A DNA stretch of 64,000 nucleotides from Ganoderma boninense (GCA_002900995.3 CM035311.1:2046001-2110000), one strand, 5' to 3'; positions 28,130 to 41,200 are shown, counted from the stretch's first letter. The notes: generated from the letters alone by a model not told the origin. A program made the numbers and translations.

Positions 28130-31100
28130 TGGCGTCCAACCCCCCCGCCGCCGCAACCCTCCATCCCCCCAGGCTTGCCCCCATCTTCGCCGTGACCCCC
28201 AGTGCCCCCGGCACCCCGGTCCACTCCATTCAGACCATGCGCCGTAAGGCGGCTGGCCACCAGGGGCCTCTCACCAAGATCCTCGTCGCCAACCGTGGGG
28301 TGCGTCCTGCAATCTGTGTTTCTTGGCGCGTATCCTTTACTCACCTCCCATCGCGGGCTCCCAGGAAATTGCCATCCGTGTGTTCCGTACTGCCCACGAA
28401 CTCGCGATGCACACCGTCGCTATCTTCTCCTTTGAAGATCGGCTCTCCGCCCACCGGCAGAAGGTACACCGATATGCCCCGCAGCCTTCCGTCTTCCGTC
28501 TGACGCCCTCCGTTCTTCCCCGCCCTTCTGATCCCATAGGCCGATGAAGCGTATCAGGTCGGAAAGGGCCTGACACCCGTGGCAGCTTACCTCGCACAGG
28601 ACGATATCATCCGGACCGCCCTTGAGCATGGAGTGGACATGATCCATCCCGGGTACGCCATCCCTCCATAACCCCATGAGACGCGATGATCCTCAGAATT
28701 CCGTCCTCCGCGCTTCCTTGCCGACAGATATGGTTTCCTCTCCGAGAACGCAGAGTTCGCCCGCAAGGTCGAGCAGGCTGGTCTTGCATTCGTTGGACCT
28801 TCTCCGGAGGTCATTGACCAGCTCGGTGACAAGACCAAGGCTCGGACGATCGGTGAGCGCCTCCTGACTATATGCACTCCGGAATGGCGCTGAACCGCGA
28901 ATTACAGCTATCAAGGTCGGCGTTCCCGTCGTGCCTGGAACTCCTGGTCCAGTGGACAGCTGGACCGAGGCCGATGCATTCATTAAGGAGTACGGATTCC
29001 CCGGTTAGTCAACTTCATTTAATCAGTTGCACCACGCGGTCACCTGACACGGCGGCTTTATGTGACAGTCATCATCAAGGCCGCTATGGGTGGTGGAGGA
29101 CGTGGAATGCGTGTCGTTCGCGAGCAATCCGACTTCAAGGATGCATTCCAACGCGCCGTTTCCGAGGCCAAGTCTGCCTTCGGCGATGGCACCGTCTTCA
29201 TCGAGCGCTTCCTCGAGCGCCCTCGTCATATTGAGGTTCAGATCCTCGCCGACGCACTTGGCAACACAGTGCATCTCTTCGAGCGTGACTGTTCCGTCCA
29301 ACGTCGTCACCAGAAGGTCGTTGAAGTCGCCCCCGCAACGCATCTCCCAGAGGAAGTTCGGAGGGCCATCCTTTCCGATGCTATCAAGCTCGCGAAGAGC
29401 GTTGGGTACAGGAATGCTGGTACTGCCGAGTTCTTGGTCGACCAGATGGGCAGGCACTACTTCATTGAGATCAACCCCCGTATCCAGGTCGAGCACACTA
29501 TTACTGGTAATTATTCGCCGCAAGGTTTTTGTGTGAAGGACAGGAGCTCACCTTGTGCCAGAGGAAATCACTGGTATCGACATCGTTGCGGCTCAGATCC
29601 AGATCGCCGCGGGCGCGACGTTGCCCCAGCTCGGTCTTACTCAGGAGGCCATCACCAAGCGTGGCTTCGCCATCCAGTGCCGTGTCACCACTGAGGATGC
29701 TGCTCAAGGCTTCCAGCCTGACACTGGGAAGATTGAGGTCTACCGCAGTGCCGGCGGAAATGGCGTCCGTCTTGATGCCAGCTCCGGCTTCGCTGGTGCG
29801 CAGATTACTGTGAGTGTTTAAAATCTTTGCAACAAGCTATTTGTAGTGCGATCATCTAAACATTGCCGTGTTGTAGCCTCACTATGACTCGCTACTTGTC
29901 AAGGTCACCGTTAGTGGCACGACGTACGAGGTTGCGCGGCGTAAAATGCTTCGTGCTCTTGTTGAATTCCGTATTCGTGGTGTGAAGGTACGTGGTAGCG
30001 CGTGATGGAGGGAGCGCCCCTGACGCTAATACGATGGCCAGACGAACATTCCATTCTTGTTCCGTCTGCTCACTCACGACGTCTTCATTGGCGGGAAGAC
30101 TTGGACCACCGTAAGGGAAAATATATGGGAACGATCGAACAACTGACCTGAATGGATGCTAGTTCATCGACGACACGCAAGAGCTCTTCAAGCTCGTTCA
30201 GAGCCAGAACCGTGCCCAGAAGCTCCTTGCTTACCTTGGAGACCTCGCAGTCAATGGCTCCTCCATCAAGGGGCAGGTCGGCGAGCCCGGCCTCAAGGAC
30301 GAGATTGTCGTTCCCAAGCTTGTCAACCGCGAAGACCCCAGCGGGCCTCCGGCCGACACCTCGTTCCCCTGCGAAGTCGGCTGGCGTAACATCATTGTCG
30401 AGAAGGGCCCAGAGGCATTCGCCAAGGCCGTTCGCGAGTACCCCGGTGTGCTCATTATGGACACGACGTGGCGCGATGCTCACCAGTCGCTGCTTGCGAC
30501 GCGTCTCCGGACTATCGACATGGTCAACATCGCGAAGGAGACGAGCTGGGCGCTGTCGAACGCATACTCGCTCGAATGTTGGGGTGGTGCGACGTTTGAT
30601 GTCGCCATGCGATTCCTCTACGAGGACCCCTGGGAGCGTCTGGTATGTTTTGGTTCACATACGCACGTCACGCAAGCTGATTCCGCTCGGAATGCAGCGC
30701 ACCCTCCGTAAGCTCGTCCCGAACATTCCTTTCCAAGCTCTCGTCCGTGGCGCGAACGGAGTTGGATACACAAGTTACCCGTAAGCATCGTGATGCCCAT
30801 GAGATGTTTTGGTATTGACTAACCTGGGGCTAGGGACAACGCCATCTACGACTTCTCGCGTAAGGCTGTGGAGAACGGTCTCGATATCTTCCGTGTGTTC
30901 GACTCCTTGAACTACATTGGTATGGTCCTCCTTTTTCTAGATTTGACTAGAGCAAAACTAACTGAATTTTACAGAGAATGTTCGTGGTGCCGATTGCCTG
31001 AAATGTGTACACTTCGCTGATCCTTTTGCAGATGAAGCTCGGTATCGATGCTGCCAAGAAAGCCGGCGGTGTCGTTGAGGCTGTCGTTTGCTACACCGGC

Positions 31101-33137
31101 GACGTCGCCAACCCCAAGAAGACGAAGTACACTCTCCAGTACTACGTTGACTTTGTCGACCAGCTTGTCGCTGAGGGCATCCATGTCCTCGGTATCAAGG
31201 ATATGGCTGGCTTGCTCAAGCCTGAAGCAGCTAAGATGTAAGCGTTTGCTATGAGTTTCAACTATGTTTCTCATCTCTTTTTCGCCAGTCTCGTCGGAGC
31301 GATCAGGGAGAAGTACCCCGATCTCCCCATTCACGTCCACTCCCACGACACGGCCGGTATCTCCACTGCTAGTATGCTGGCTGCCGCCGCCGCTGGGGCC
31401 GACGTCGTCGATGTCGCAATTGACAGTAAGAATTTGAATGTTCGTTCCTTCGCATCCGCCTGACCCTCCTGCGTAGGCATGTCTGGTCTTACGTCGCAGC
31501 CTCCGATGGGTGCTGTATGCAGCGCGCTCGAGCAGACGGCCCTCGGCACCGGCATCCGTTATGAGGACATCCAAGCCCTCAACATGTACTGGTCGCAAGT
31601 CCGCATGCTCTACTCTTGCTTCGAGGCGAACGTCCGTGCGTCCGACTCCAGTGTCTTCGACCACGAGATGCCTGGTGGACAGTACACGAACTTGATGGTA
31701 AGGACTGCTAGGATACTCCTTTCAGTTGGTTTCTTGACGCATCTGGGATGTTTTGCAGTTCCAGTCGGCGCAGCTTGGGCTTGGCACCCAGTGGTCTGGT
31801 GAGTCTGAGCCCTCACCCTAAAATTGGGGATGAGAGTTTGATGTCGGTTTCAGAGGTGAAGAAGAAGTATGTCGAGGCGAACGAACTTGTGAGTCGCCAC
31901 AGAACATCTTCTCTTGTCGCGTTTTAGAAACTGATGGTCCTACCGACCAGTGTGGAGATATCATTAAGGTGAAGACATTCCAACGAAGTCGTATAGGGCG
32001 ACATCTCAATTCTGGTAACTTTCATAGGTCACACCGTCGTCGAAGGTCGTCGGAGATTTCGCGCAGTGGATGGTGCAGAACGGCTTCAGCAAGCAGGACG
32101 TTCTTGATCGCGCAGATCAGCTTGACTTCCCATCGTCCGTTGTGGAGTTCTTCCAGGGCTACCTTGGTCAGCCCGTTGGCGGCTTCCCCGAACCTCTCCG
32201 CAGCAACATCATCCGCAGCAAGCCGAGAGTCGATGGCAGGCCTGGTACAGGCCTCGCACCCATTGAATTCAAGAAGGTCAAGGCTGAGCTCCGTAGCAAG
32301 TTCGGCAAGCACATCACGGACTCGGACGTCTCGTCCTATGTCATGTACCCGAAGGTCCGCCGGCTTTCGCCGTTGAACTGGGGACAAGCACTCATGCTTC
32401 CTGAATAGGTCTTCGAGGAATACCAGGGCTTCGTCGAGAAGTTCGGCGACTTGAGCGTTGTGCCAACTCGCTACTTCCTTGCCCGGCCAGACATTGGGAA
32501 GGAGATGATGATCGACATCGAGAAGGGCAAGACCCTCATCATCCGTCTCATGGCTGTCGGCCCAGTCGTTGAGGGTCGTGCCCAGCGCGACGTCTGGTTC
32601 GAGGTCAACGGCGAGGTATGGCGTCGCATGCGCTGAAAGAGACGATGTGAAACTGAACTTGTTTAGGTCCGTGCGGTCTCTGTTGAGGACAAGAACTCGG
32701 CTGTAGAGACCGTGTCCCGTGAGAAGGCCACGAACGACCCAGGCTCGGTTGGTGCGCCTATGTCTGGCGTCGTCGTCGAGGTGCGCGTGAAGGAGGGTGC
32801 CCTGATCAAGAAGGGCGACCCGATGTGCGGTAAGTAGCGCTAGCATAGCCAAATCGCCAGCACACTAACAGCATGTTCTCCAACAACAGTCATGAGCGCG
32901 ATGAAGGTGCGTTCCGTGGCCGGCTTATAGCGATAGAATCTTCACTGATTTCACTTCGCCTTCACAGATGGAGTCGTCTGTCACAGCGCCTGTGTCTGGT
33001 CACATCAAGCGTGTTGTGGTGCAGGAAGGTGAGTGTGGTGTCCTCGATGTCGCTCTTGCCCTGGCGGGATATTCACGGTGCCTCTTCCAGGCGACTCGAT
33101 CAACCAGGGGGACCTGGTCGTAGAAATCGTGCACTAA
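28130..33137 (+). CDS. PYC: Pyruvate carboxylase
   Basis: Biotin enzyme that makes oxaloacetate from pyruvate, bicarbonate and ATP to refill the TCA cycle and start gluconeogenesis. About 24 introns. Domains in order: a 45-residue N-terminal extension, biotin carboxylase ([40 protein letters not shown]), carboxyltransferase ([26 protein letters not shown] with the zinc-binding HxH), allosteric linker, and biotinyl domain ending [14 protein letters not shown], whose Lys carries biotin. The stop is TAA at 33135-33137 after VVEIVH. An exon of only 5 nt (30975-30979) is needed between YI and [13 protein letters not shown]. The extension is Pro/Ala-rich with few charges; mitochondrial or cytosolic location cannot be settled from it. 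Confidence 0.97.
30975..30979 (+). other. Predicted 5-nt internal exon of pyruvate carboxylase
   Basis: AGAAT flanked by introns 30920-30974 (GT-AG, 55 nt) and 30980-31031 (GT-AG, 52 nt, with a weak GTTCGT donor). It supplies the E-N of [15 protein letters not shown]. Joining 30919 straight to 31032 shifts the frame to an early stop. Confidence 0.6.
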
Positions 33138-34069
33138 GATGCATGCTGGCAGTCTGTTCGCGGATATGGTACGATGTGTACGAATGCGTTAGAATCTCAT
33201 TACTTGTTGGCAAGATCATGTACAGATAGAATCCCATCATTTGTTTCCGGGAAGAGAGGTCATGGGTGCCGTTACGTTTCGCAAGCCGTCATTCAACGTC
33301 CGGACGAGGGCCCCGAGTTCCGAAGGGTCCTGGATGAGATGGCGAAATACCGCTGGACTTCTCACAGAGAGCCACCACGGCCGATTCCCTGCCAGGGCCA
33401 TTTGTCAACGCGCGTCCGCGGTTGGACAAGCATTCGGATGCGGCGCCGTTCTCGCAGCGTTTCACTCACACGACTTCAAGCTAGTTCTATCGCCGAGCAG
33501 AAGCACCTTGAATTGTGGCCGTACGAATCTTGGAGAGACCGCTTGAAACGCCGGTGTAGTGGAAGCCACAGCGAATATATGGTAAGGAGTTTGTCCAGGA
33601 AGCCGGGTGGTCATCTGCCCGAAAACTGGGCGTTCGTAGCATCAACATGAAGCGGCGTCATACGATTTGCAGAACCATGTTGCGTCACCACTTACAGATC
33701 TGGCTAGGAGGAAGTTCGGATTAGGACCGTGCGAGGACGTAATGGACCACACTACCGTCGGCAGAAGCATGTCTGCGCAAGAAGCCCGGGCTGCGAACAC
33801 ACCGCCCCGATCTCCAGGCTGTAATGTTAACCTTGGCTACGCTAGTGCATTTCGACGCTGTTAAGTCCCGATTTCGAGGCGTGACAGAAGCTGACGGTGA
33901 ATCGAGTTGGGTTGGCAATAAGGTAATGCTACACAGACTTGACACTTCTCCCTCACCATCCGACCGGGCTACCTCCATATGTGCAAGCAGCCCCAAGGTC
34001 AGGAGTCGTCTTGCAACAACCGCTGGGACTTCTGCAGCTGCCTCACGAGATCCGTGTGCAGTTCTGCCA
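33138..34069. other. Convergent intergenic region
   Basis: 932 nt between the ends of pyruvate carboxylase (+) and nitronate monooxygenase (-). Open frames here overlap on both strands and match no family known to me. I see nothing functional. Confidence 0.4.
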
Positions 34070-35490
34070 TCACATCCTGTTCAGTGAGGGCTTGTCAGTA
34101 CACCGTCGTCGCCGCGCGATCAGGGAAGCTGCCTCCGCAGGCGCCAAGGTCGCGGAGGCAGCCCTAACACCGACCTTAACGGGCTTGATCTCGTTCATGA
34201 GCGACACGCCTTGGCCTGCCCACACCACCATGTAGCTCGAGTCTCCCGCTTCCGTGGCGGCCTTGTACCGCGCCTGGACGGTCGCGTCGTCCACCCCAGC
34301 ATCGATGTCGTCCACAATCTTGTTATTGAGCCCGCGCCCGTCGATGCCCGCCGGCCAGCCGAAACTGGCGCGGGCAGTGTCGAGGGCCATCGTCCGGACC
34401 GTGGCACCGGGTCCGCGGGCGGCGAGGAGGGCGGCGCGCTGTGCGGGCTTGTACGCGCTCTCGGGCGTCAGAAGGAAGCGGGTGCCCAGGGCGGCGCCGG
34501 CGGCGCCCAGAGAGAGGTACGCGGCGACCTGCGCACCGGTCGCCATCCCCCCCGCGGCGAGGATGGGCGGCGCAGGGGCTGCGCCGTCCTGAGGGAGCGC
34601 GGCGAGGATCTCGGAGACAAGCGTGAAGGTGCTGGTCGCGGAGGCGCCGCCGTGGCCGCCTGATTCGGTGCCTAGGGGGTGGAGAGATGGGCCGATGAGG
34701 AGGACGCGGGTGAGAACGCTGAGGGAAAACTTGGAAACGCGCCTGCCCGCTATCCGGACCTCGCCCCGGACAGCGTACGACTCCGAGGCGCGGGCGCGGG
34801 GCAAGAAGGCGCACCTTGGGCTACTATCGCGTCAACCTTCCACTCATTCGCCGCGACTAGCGCCTCCTCGACGGAGGTCACCTGGACGAAGATGAGCGGC
34901 TTGTGGTGGGCGCGGGCGTTCGCGGACGAGGTCCGGACGTGCTGGATCCAGCGGTGAATGTCCGTGCCGAAGGCGAGCCAGATGGCCTGGACATTGTTCT
35001 CGATGGTGATGTCGAGGAGCTGCTTGGCGCCTTCCTCGTTCTTGTCGAGGAGCCAGCCGATGAAGCCGTACCCAACGGGCAGGGGTTTGTTCCCCCGGTC
35101 CGGGAAGCTGCTCCGAATGAAGTCGAAGTCCTGTCTGAGAGCCTCTGGTGTACTGAAACCTGAAAAGAGGAGCATGCATGCATCCGGGTTACCAGAGGGA
35201 CGTGGAGGTATGGGTGTGGTGGGAGGGCGCACCTGCGCCCACGAAACCGAAGCCTCCGCCTCGGGTCACCTCGACCTGGATGTGGCATTATAAGCGGGTG
35301 GTATGACCAAAAAATGTTACGTATGAACCCACAGCGGTCTGAGCGTTCGCACCGTTTGCCATGGCGGCGCATACAATTGGCACCCTGATGCCTGTGAAGA
35401 TGCAATTTTAGTGAGGGTGCGATGTATTGGAGAACTGCAGGGAAAATGGTCACCAAGGAGGCGGGTTAAGCTCGTTTTCACAGCTTGCAT
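34070..35490 (-). CDS. Nitronate monooxygenase (2-nitropropane dioxygenase family)
   Basis: FMN-dependent TIM-barrel oxygenase that detoxifies alkyl nitronates such as propionate-3-nitronate. Start at 35490: MQAVKTSLTRLLGIRVPIVC, with an intron after the second Leu of TRLL. Next come AAMANGANAQTA, VTRGGGFGFVGAG and the KPLPVGYGFIGWLL strand. IWLAFG, HKPLIFVQVTSVEEA and DAIVAQGTESGGHGG follow; the last is the phosphate-binding loop with the conserved His. Then ILAAGGMATGAQVAAYLSLGA binds FMN. The intron before GTESGGHGG is about 134 nt, longer than most here. The C-terminus has NEIKPVKVGVRAA. About 360 residues. The gene converges on pyruvate carboxylase. A related branch of the family has other substrates, so the reaction is inferred. 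Confidence 0.87.
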
Positions 35491-36520
35491 GACGATGGCA
35501 AAATTTCAACGATGGAGAACGGTAGTTATGCCTGAGGACGGGTATTGCTATGGGACTTTATAGTCGTGGCTCAAGATGGGGCTGAAGGAAGAGAGGGCTA
35601 AGCTGGGAGTGGACGATGTTGCCTGGGCCGAGTTATCTCATCCGAGTGAGAGCCGAAACGTTCAGGTGAACGCAAGAATGACCTCGGGGATGGCGGTCAG
35701 CCAGCAGCTGAAAACAAAGGCTTGCGTTATTGATCAGGAGAAGCTCGGGGATGGAGGTCAGCGAGCGACGGGAGAGTGCTTGCATTGCTCAGCCGTGTCT
35801 CTCCTCCCTCCGATCTCCCCGTCGGCCGACGCCTCGCAGCGTGACGTCACCCAGAGCCCTGTGTTCAAGTCCCCCTCGTTGCCTGCTCTCATCTCTGCAC
35901 ATACACACCGTGACCCATGCATCTGCACCACTCTCATATTGTCTGCCCTGTTGTCCAGATTGTTGTTGCGCAATAATTGTTGCCTGCACGTCCCCGCTGC
36001 CGTCAAGAACTTCGAGTCCCGCTCAGTCGGCACTATCCGCCACGTTCGTCCCTTGTTTTCTAGACCGGCAGTCATCTCGAAGGACATGCAATTGAATAAG
36101 ACTCCTGCTTCGAATGACGTCGACGAGAACAGGGTCGGGGCTGAGGTGGGCAGTGGAATCAAGACCACGAAGGGATCCCTGCAGGAACACTACCTGACAG
36201 AATGTTCAGAAATTAGATTGCAAGACGGTTGACTGTTTACCTCAATAAAGCAAAATATGGTGCCCGCCCTCAGGACGTGTGGGTCGGTAGGATGTTATGC
36301 GACAGCACCCCCCAAATTCTGAGTCTTCTGCCAGCGCCGTGGGGTCAGTGCGCCATGACCTTAGACTTGTGCACAGTCACAGACCCTCACCAACAAGTGC
36401 AGACGTCCGTAAGCGCGCATATTGCCGCTGTTTGGTCCTATTTGGCTCGTGTTACAGCGACTCGTCGTCTGCACGCTCCTGCCCGTCGTCTGTCTCGTTC
36501 CACTAAAATCTTTGCCCACC
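35491..36520. other. Divergent intergenic region, NMO / SmB
   Basis: 1030 nt between the start of nitronate monooxygenase (-) and the start of SmB (+). The two longest frames (35576-36232 + and 35758-36168 -) overlap and resemble nothing known. It should contain both promoters; no clear TATA box stands out. Confidence 0.4.
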
Positions 36521-37298
36521 ATGGTCAGTCCAAATCTATCCATTTAATGTCCTCTCGAAAGGCTCAATGTACACGTTCTAGCCTCCTCCAAAGTCCAAGG
36601 GCGGCAAAATGCTCAGCCTCATCAACTGGAGGCTCAAAGTCACCATCAACGACGGCCGTGCCTTCGTCGGCCAGATGCTCGCCTTCGACCGCCACATGAA
36701 CCTCGTCCTCGCTGAATGCGAAGAGTTCCGCCGCGTTCGTCCAAAGAAGAAGCCCGGAGAGACCGAGGCAGGCCCCATGCAGGAGATGAAGCGTACACTT
36801 GGCTTGGTTATCCTCCGAGGCGAGACCGTCGTCAGTCTCAGCGTGGAAGGGCCCCCGCCTGTCACAGATGACGACAAGAAGAACGCCGTGAGTACATCAT
36901 CTTTCCCCTCTCCGCCCGCGTCTCGTCCCTGATGTCGCGATCGCGTAGCTGCCATTTGGTCCTGGAAGAGGAGCACCGGCAGGACGTGGTATGGGCATGA
37001 TGCCCCCAGGTCAGTTACATTGCTGATTTGCATCTCATCCTCACCCTCTCACGCCGTTATCAGGCGGTCCTGGAGGCATTGCAAGACCTCCCATGCCATT
37101 TGCGCCTCCTGGTATGCCAGGGGCGCCACCTCCTGGTTTCCGTCCTCCTGGTTTCCCGGGTGGGCCTCCAGGGATGCCCTTCCCGCCGCCCCCTGGCTTC
37201 GGCGGCCCCCCGCCAGGGTAGGTCTTTCCTGCGTTGTATGACATGAATCATAGACTTATGTACTTTTCAACGTTAGTTTCCAGCCTCCCCCGCAGTAA
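36521..37298 (+). CDS. SMB1: Spliceosomal Sm protein B (SmB/SmB')
   Basis: Core ring subunit of the U1, U2, U4 and U5 snRNPs. The coding part of exon 1 is the ATG alone (36521-36523); intron 36524-36581 follows, and exon 2 opens PPPKSKGGKMLSLINWRLKV. Sm1 (INDGRAFVGQMLAFDRHMNL, then VLAECEEFR) and Sm2 (KRTLGLVILRGETVVSLSVE) motifs are intact. The tail is built of Pro-Gly-Met repeats (PPGMPGAPPPGFRPPGFPGG), typical of SmB and bound by spliceosomal proteins. A last tiny exon adds GFQPPPQ and the stop at 37296-37298. The start is chosen from Kozak context (CACCATGG) and continuity with the family N-terminus. Confidence 0.93.
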
Positions 37299-38208
37299 AT
37301 CCGTGTATTCTAGGGCACCAATCAGTGACATTGTACTCTTTGTTCCTTGTTGTTTTCGTCGATGCTATCTCCTTCGCCGCTGACGTGCAGATCGAAACTT
37401 CGATGAACGCGATCGCGCTGCTCCGTGGCCATCAGTGCTCGGCATCAACTCTTCGCGGATGGATAAGAGGAAACAAAATTGCGAGTTTGGTCACTTCGGC
37501 GGATGAATATGGGTAGGATCTTGATCGAAGGTTTGTATCCTGTGATAGTGCACGTCCTGAACGATTGTTGTCGGTAAAAGTCAAATGACAAAGGGTAACG
37601 GATCTTCATTTCGACACGATGGACTGTCCTGACTCGTGAGTGGGTCGTTCGTCGTTAGATAACCTCTGTTAATCAAGCCAATACGTAGACCGCGATGGCG
37701 TACAAGTTGGTGGCGGATCTTCCATCAGTCCACTTCTCTTGCTTGGCAGCACCATCTGCCACCTCAATATTGAGTTTCAATGCCCGAGGAAGCGGTGGAG
37801 GTCCGACGACGCGGTTATGCGTCCATGTACATCTACTCCGACAACTTCGGTGTCGTACTTTCGCCGCCGAGTGGTTCCTGACTGCCAGCTGTCCCCCTGC
37901 GAATCTACCAGCGACCAATGGCAGGTCTTGTCACGACCTCCCCTTCACGTCCGAGCTGATCCTAGCTCCGCCTCACAACTAGAGTGAGCGCAACGATGAG
38001 GCGGGGTCAGCTTGAACTTTTGGGACACGTCGTACAGTGTACCTGAACGAGCGGTGACTGAGTAGGCCTCCCGGCGCTGGGGCTTGAAGGGGAACATCTC
38101 CGTCTTCGAAGCGTTTCAGTCCTTGTTATCCCCAAACATAAGAGGGATCTTTCACCGAAGAGAAATCTGATTCGTTATGCCCTCTCATTCTAACAAAAAC
38201 AATAGAAT

Positions 38209-38288
38209 GTCCCCCGCGAGGACTCGAACTTCTGACGACAAGGAGTGCTGAATCCGCACAGGAACCTCAATTGCTACACCATCTCACC
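38209..38288 (-). other. tRNA-like sequence (pseudo-tRNA or SINE head)
   Basis: On the - strand an A-box-like TGGTGTAGCAATTGAGG (38265-38281) is followed about 35 nt later by a B-box-like AGTTCGAGTCC (38220-38230), the spacing of a pol III internal promoter. The putative acceptor arms do not pair, the T-stem has mismatches and no proper anticodon loop forms, so it is not a working tRNA. A decayed tRNA or the head of a tRNA-derived SINE are the likeliest readings. Confidence 0.35.
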
Positions 38289-41200
38289 ATATCGCCAGAT
38301 CCCCTTTGCCCGATGCTTCCGTCCACAGCCCATCTCTTCACGCTCAGGATCGGGACCGCGAGGGTCGTGGTGGAACGTGGAAACCAGAAGCGCGACACTG
38401 TACGTATCACCCTCACTGCGCGCGGGAGCGCTGCGAACTCCCTGTCACGCCCACGGTGGGAACCGCACCTCTCGGAGAGGCAGGCGTGGGCACAGCGGAA
38501 GGTATCGATGACGTCGTGGGTCTCGGGGCCCTGGCTCTCCTCAGTCTTGGGGCTGGGCGGGGGAAGGGGGGAGGGAGGGGATTTGGATTGAGAAGGCGCG
38601 CCCACGTCGGGTGTTGGATGCGGAAGCATGTGGCCTGGAGAAGGCGGGTGGGGGCGCGACGCTGGTCTACTTATCAGCGTCGGCGGGGCGCAAGCGTAGG
38701 CAAGGGTCCAGGAAACGGAAAGTGGTGTAGCGCACTGTGGCCCTCTAATTACAGCCTCAAGGAACGCGCCTTGGGAGCCCTCTCGAGGTACCGCCGGGAG
38801 CGACAATGACCCATTCACAGTTTTAGTTTTATGATGTCATGCCAGCTTCGCAACCGCCTAGAAGACGTTTCAAGTGCGCTTACTTGGCTGTGACAACTTG
38901 CTGTAAGCTAGACTAGCACATGAACGGCTTCTGTGCTCACTTTACATGAGACGTTTGGGGATGTTGAAGAATCCCCAGCAAATTGAGGCTGGAGGATTGG
39001 ACAGTCCAGATCTTCCATGAAGTCAACTCGCTCGAGCAGTGATCTTCAGTGATGCTTCTGACCGGCGCTCGAAGGCCTTCGTGCATCTCTGCCTGATGGT
39101 GCCTGCCCACAGAGGTCGCCAGGACCCTGCTGTCAGAAGAGGATACGATATGCAGCAAACAACCACTCACTGCCAGTGGATCGTCGGAAAAAGGCGTTCT
39201 CGCCGTGGCAGGCTGCACCCTAACTAGCCCATGCAGCCCAGTTTGGGCAACTTGCTGGACGCAGGTCAGATGGCCCGATGGCAGAAGACACGCACCACAA
39301 GGCACGCAGATGTGCGTTGCAATGCGGCTGTTCGAAGGACCACTTCGAGATGCACGCATGAACCGAGGAGGCATATGCACATGCAGGCGCTGGCGGCAGG
39401 AAGGACGGAGAAGGCGCAGAAGGGGAAGACGCGACGAACGAGCGGAGCCACGACGGGAAAGCTAAAATCTTATTGCCGCTGGTTTGGGCCCGACGGCAGC
39501 AAGTAGATATCATCATGGCCACTAGTGCGGCGTGACATCTGCGCTCCACGCTGTGCCAGAAGTCAGCTGGGACGAACAAAATGAATGGGAGCGCGCGAGG
39601 ACGGATGCGGACGTTACGAGGCCATGTTCACTTCCAGGCTTGGCGGGTTGGTGGCTGCATCGGGCTGCGTTGATGATCCCGAGGTGTGCACAGTGCAGAT
39701 CGTGTGGGGCGTGTGTGACGTGCGTGGTGGTGCCCTGGATGGGGATCCCACACTAGGTCGATTTGCTGCGAACATCGCCCGCGGTGGAAGAAGGGGGGCG
39801 GGGGTCGGTGCAAATTGGCAATGTTTTTGAATGGGGACGGGGGACATGTACGTCCGGATGGGTGTGGGTGCCCAAAAGGGCGATGGAGAGACCGACCGCT
39901 ATCGGGATTGACAGGGGTGAAGAAGAGGGCGATGGAAGGCGAGAAGGAGCTGGCTGGGAAGAAGGGGTAATGAAATCAAGGGAGACGGGCTGGAGGCTGG
40001 TCTGTGTGCAAGCGGGATGGGGAGCATGTGGAGGTTGGATGACAGTAACTGCCACAGAAACGCGGACGCTTTCGGGGACGACGGCGGGGCCACGGTTGCG
40101 CGGTGAGTGGGCTTCACGTCATGGAGGACAAACCCAAGGGACCGAACAAGAAGAGCGTCACGGCTTGGAGCGAACGGGGGCTGTAGCAACTTTCGCGGGA
40201 GGGCATCGAATGCCAGGCTCGTTCGAGAAGGCGGCGGGGCCTGTGTCGGAGTCGGGGGGCGCACTGCACAATTGAAAATTGCCCCGAATGGAGGCGTGAC
40301 AGAAGAGGGCTGGGGCAGCCGGTGGGCACAAGAAGCTGGGGCGGGCTGCTCTGGCGGCGGTGATCGTCTCGAACAGGGAACGCAGGGGCGGAGTGCCAGC
40401 CCAGGCAGGCTTCTAGCCTGACGGCAGAAGCACGGCTCCTCGTCTCCCATTCACACCGTCTCCGCCAAGGGCGTGAGCCCGCTGCCACTCACTCGCCCCC
40501 GCCCGACCATTCTCGAGGGTCCGCAGCCACAGGGCGTGCAACCGCGTGACACCCTGCACAACCGGCCACGCCCACCGCGAAAGTCACGCCCTGGAGAGCG
40601 TGACAGAGCCACTGGTGGAAGACAGACGGCCGAGGATGAATGTCAGAAACTGTCAACATGCTGATAATCAGAGAACAGTCGCACAGTACATCGACATTGG
40701 CAGGATGCTTGCAACGATCCGCATTGGCCTCAAGTTAGTGTCGCAGCGGCAGCGGCGCCGGTGGCGGGCTATCTCATCGCCTTGTCTCACCATGGAGGGG
40801 AATCCTCTGCGGCTCCCATTCGGTCAACTGGCATCAAGCACCGCAACAACGACACCAATCGCTGCGAAGACGTGGCAGTCCGCCGTCATTGGGCCGATGT
40901 AGCACGGTACCAGGTGGACCGGCGACGCATGTGCCGTTGCATTGGCAGCTAGGCTTGGAGGATGTGGATCATGCTGCGCTAGAACAGCAATCATGCATGC
41001 ATGCGGCCAAGACACGATTCAGAGTGCGTTGATGTATTTTGGGACGTGTCTTGCCTCGAATGGGCTGCAGCGTTCGACAGGCGCTGTGGAGTGCACCCGA
41101 ACAAGATCCCAGTCTTCTCTTCTCCCCCGAGGACACTCTGTGTTAAGTATATGTCAGACGTGTTGCCGGCCCGACAGGTGCACACATACCAGCACACGCG

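Noticed and set aside
27473..28156. 227-codon - strand frame overlapping the pyruvate carboxylase leader
   Set aside because: Its Arg- and Ser-rich reading is the antisense of the CT-rich leader and start region of pyruvate carboxylase; treated as a shadow.
37673..37918. 81-codon - strand frame ending TNLYAIAVYVLA
   Set aside because: The last part looks protein-like, but upstream sequence gives no start, acceptor site or homology. Could be chance.
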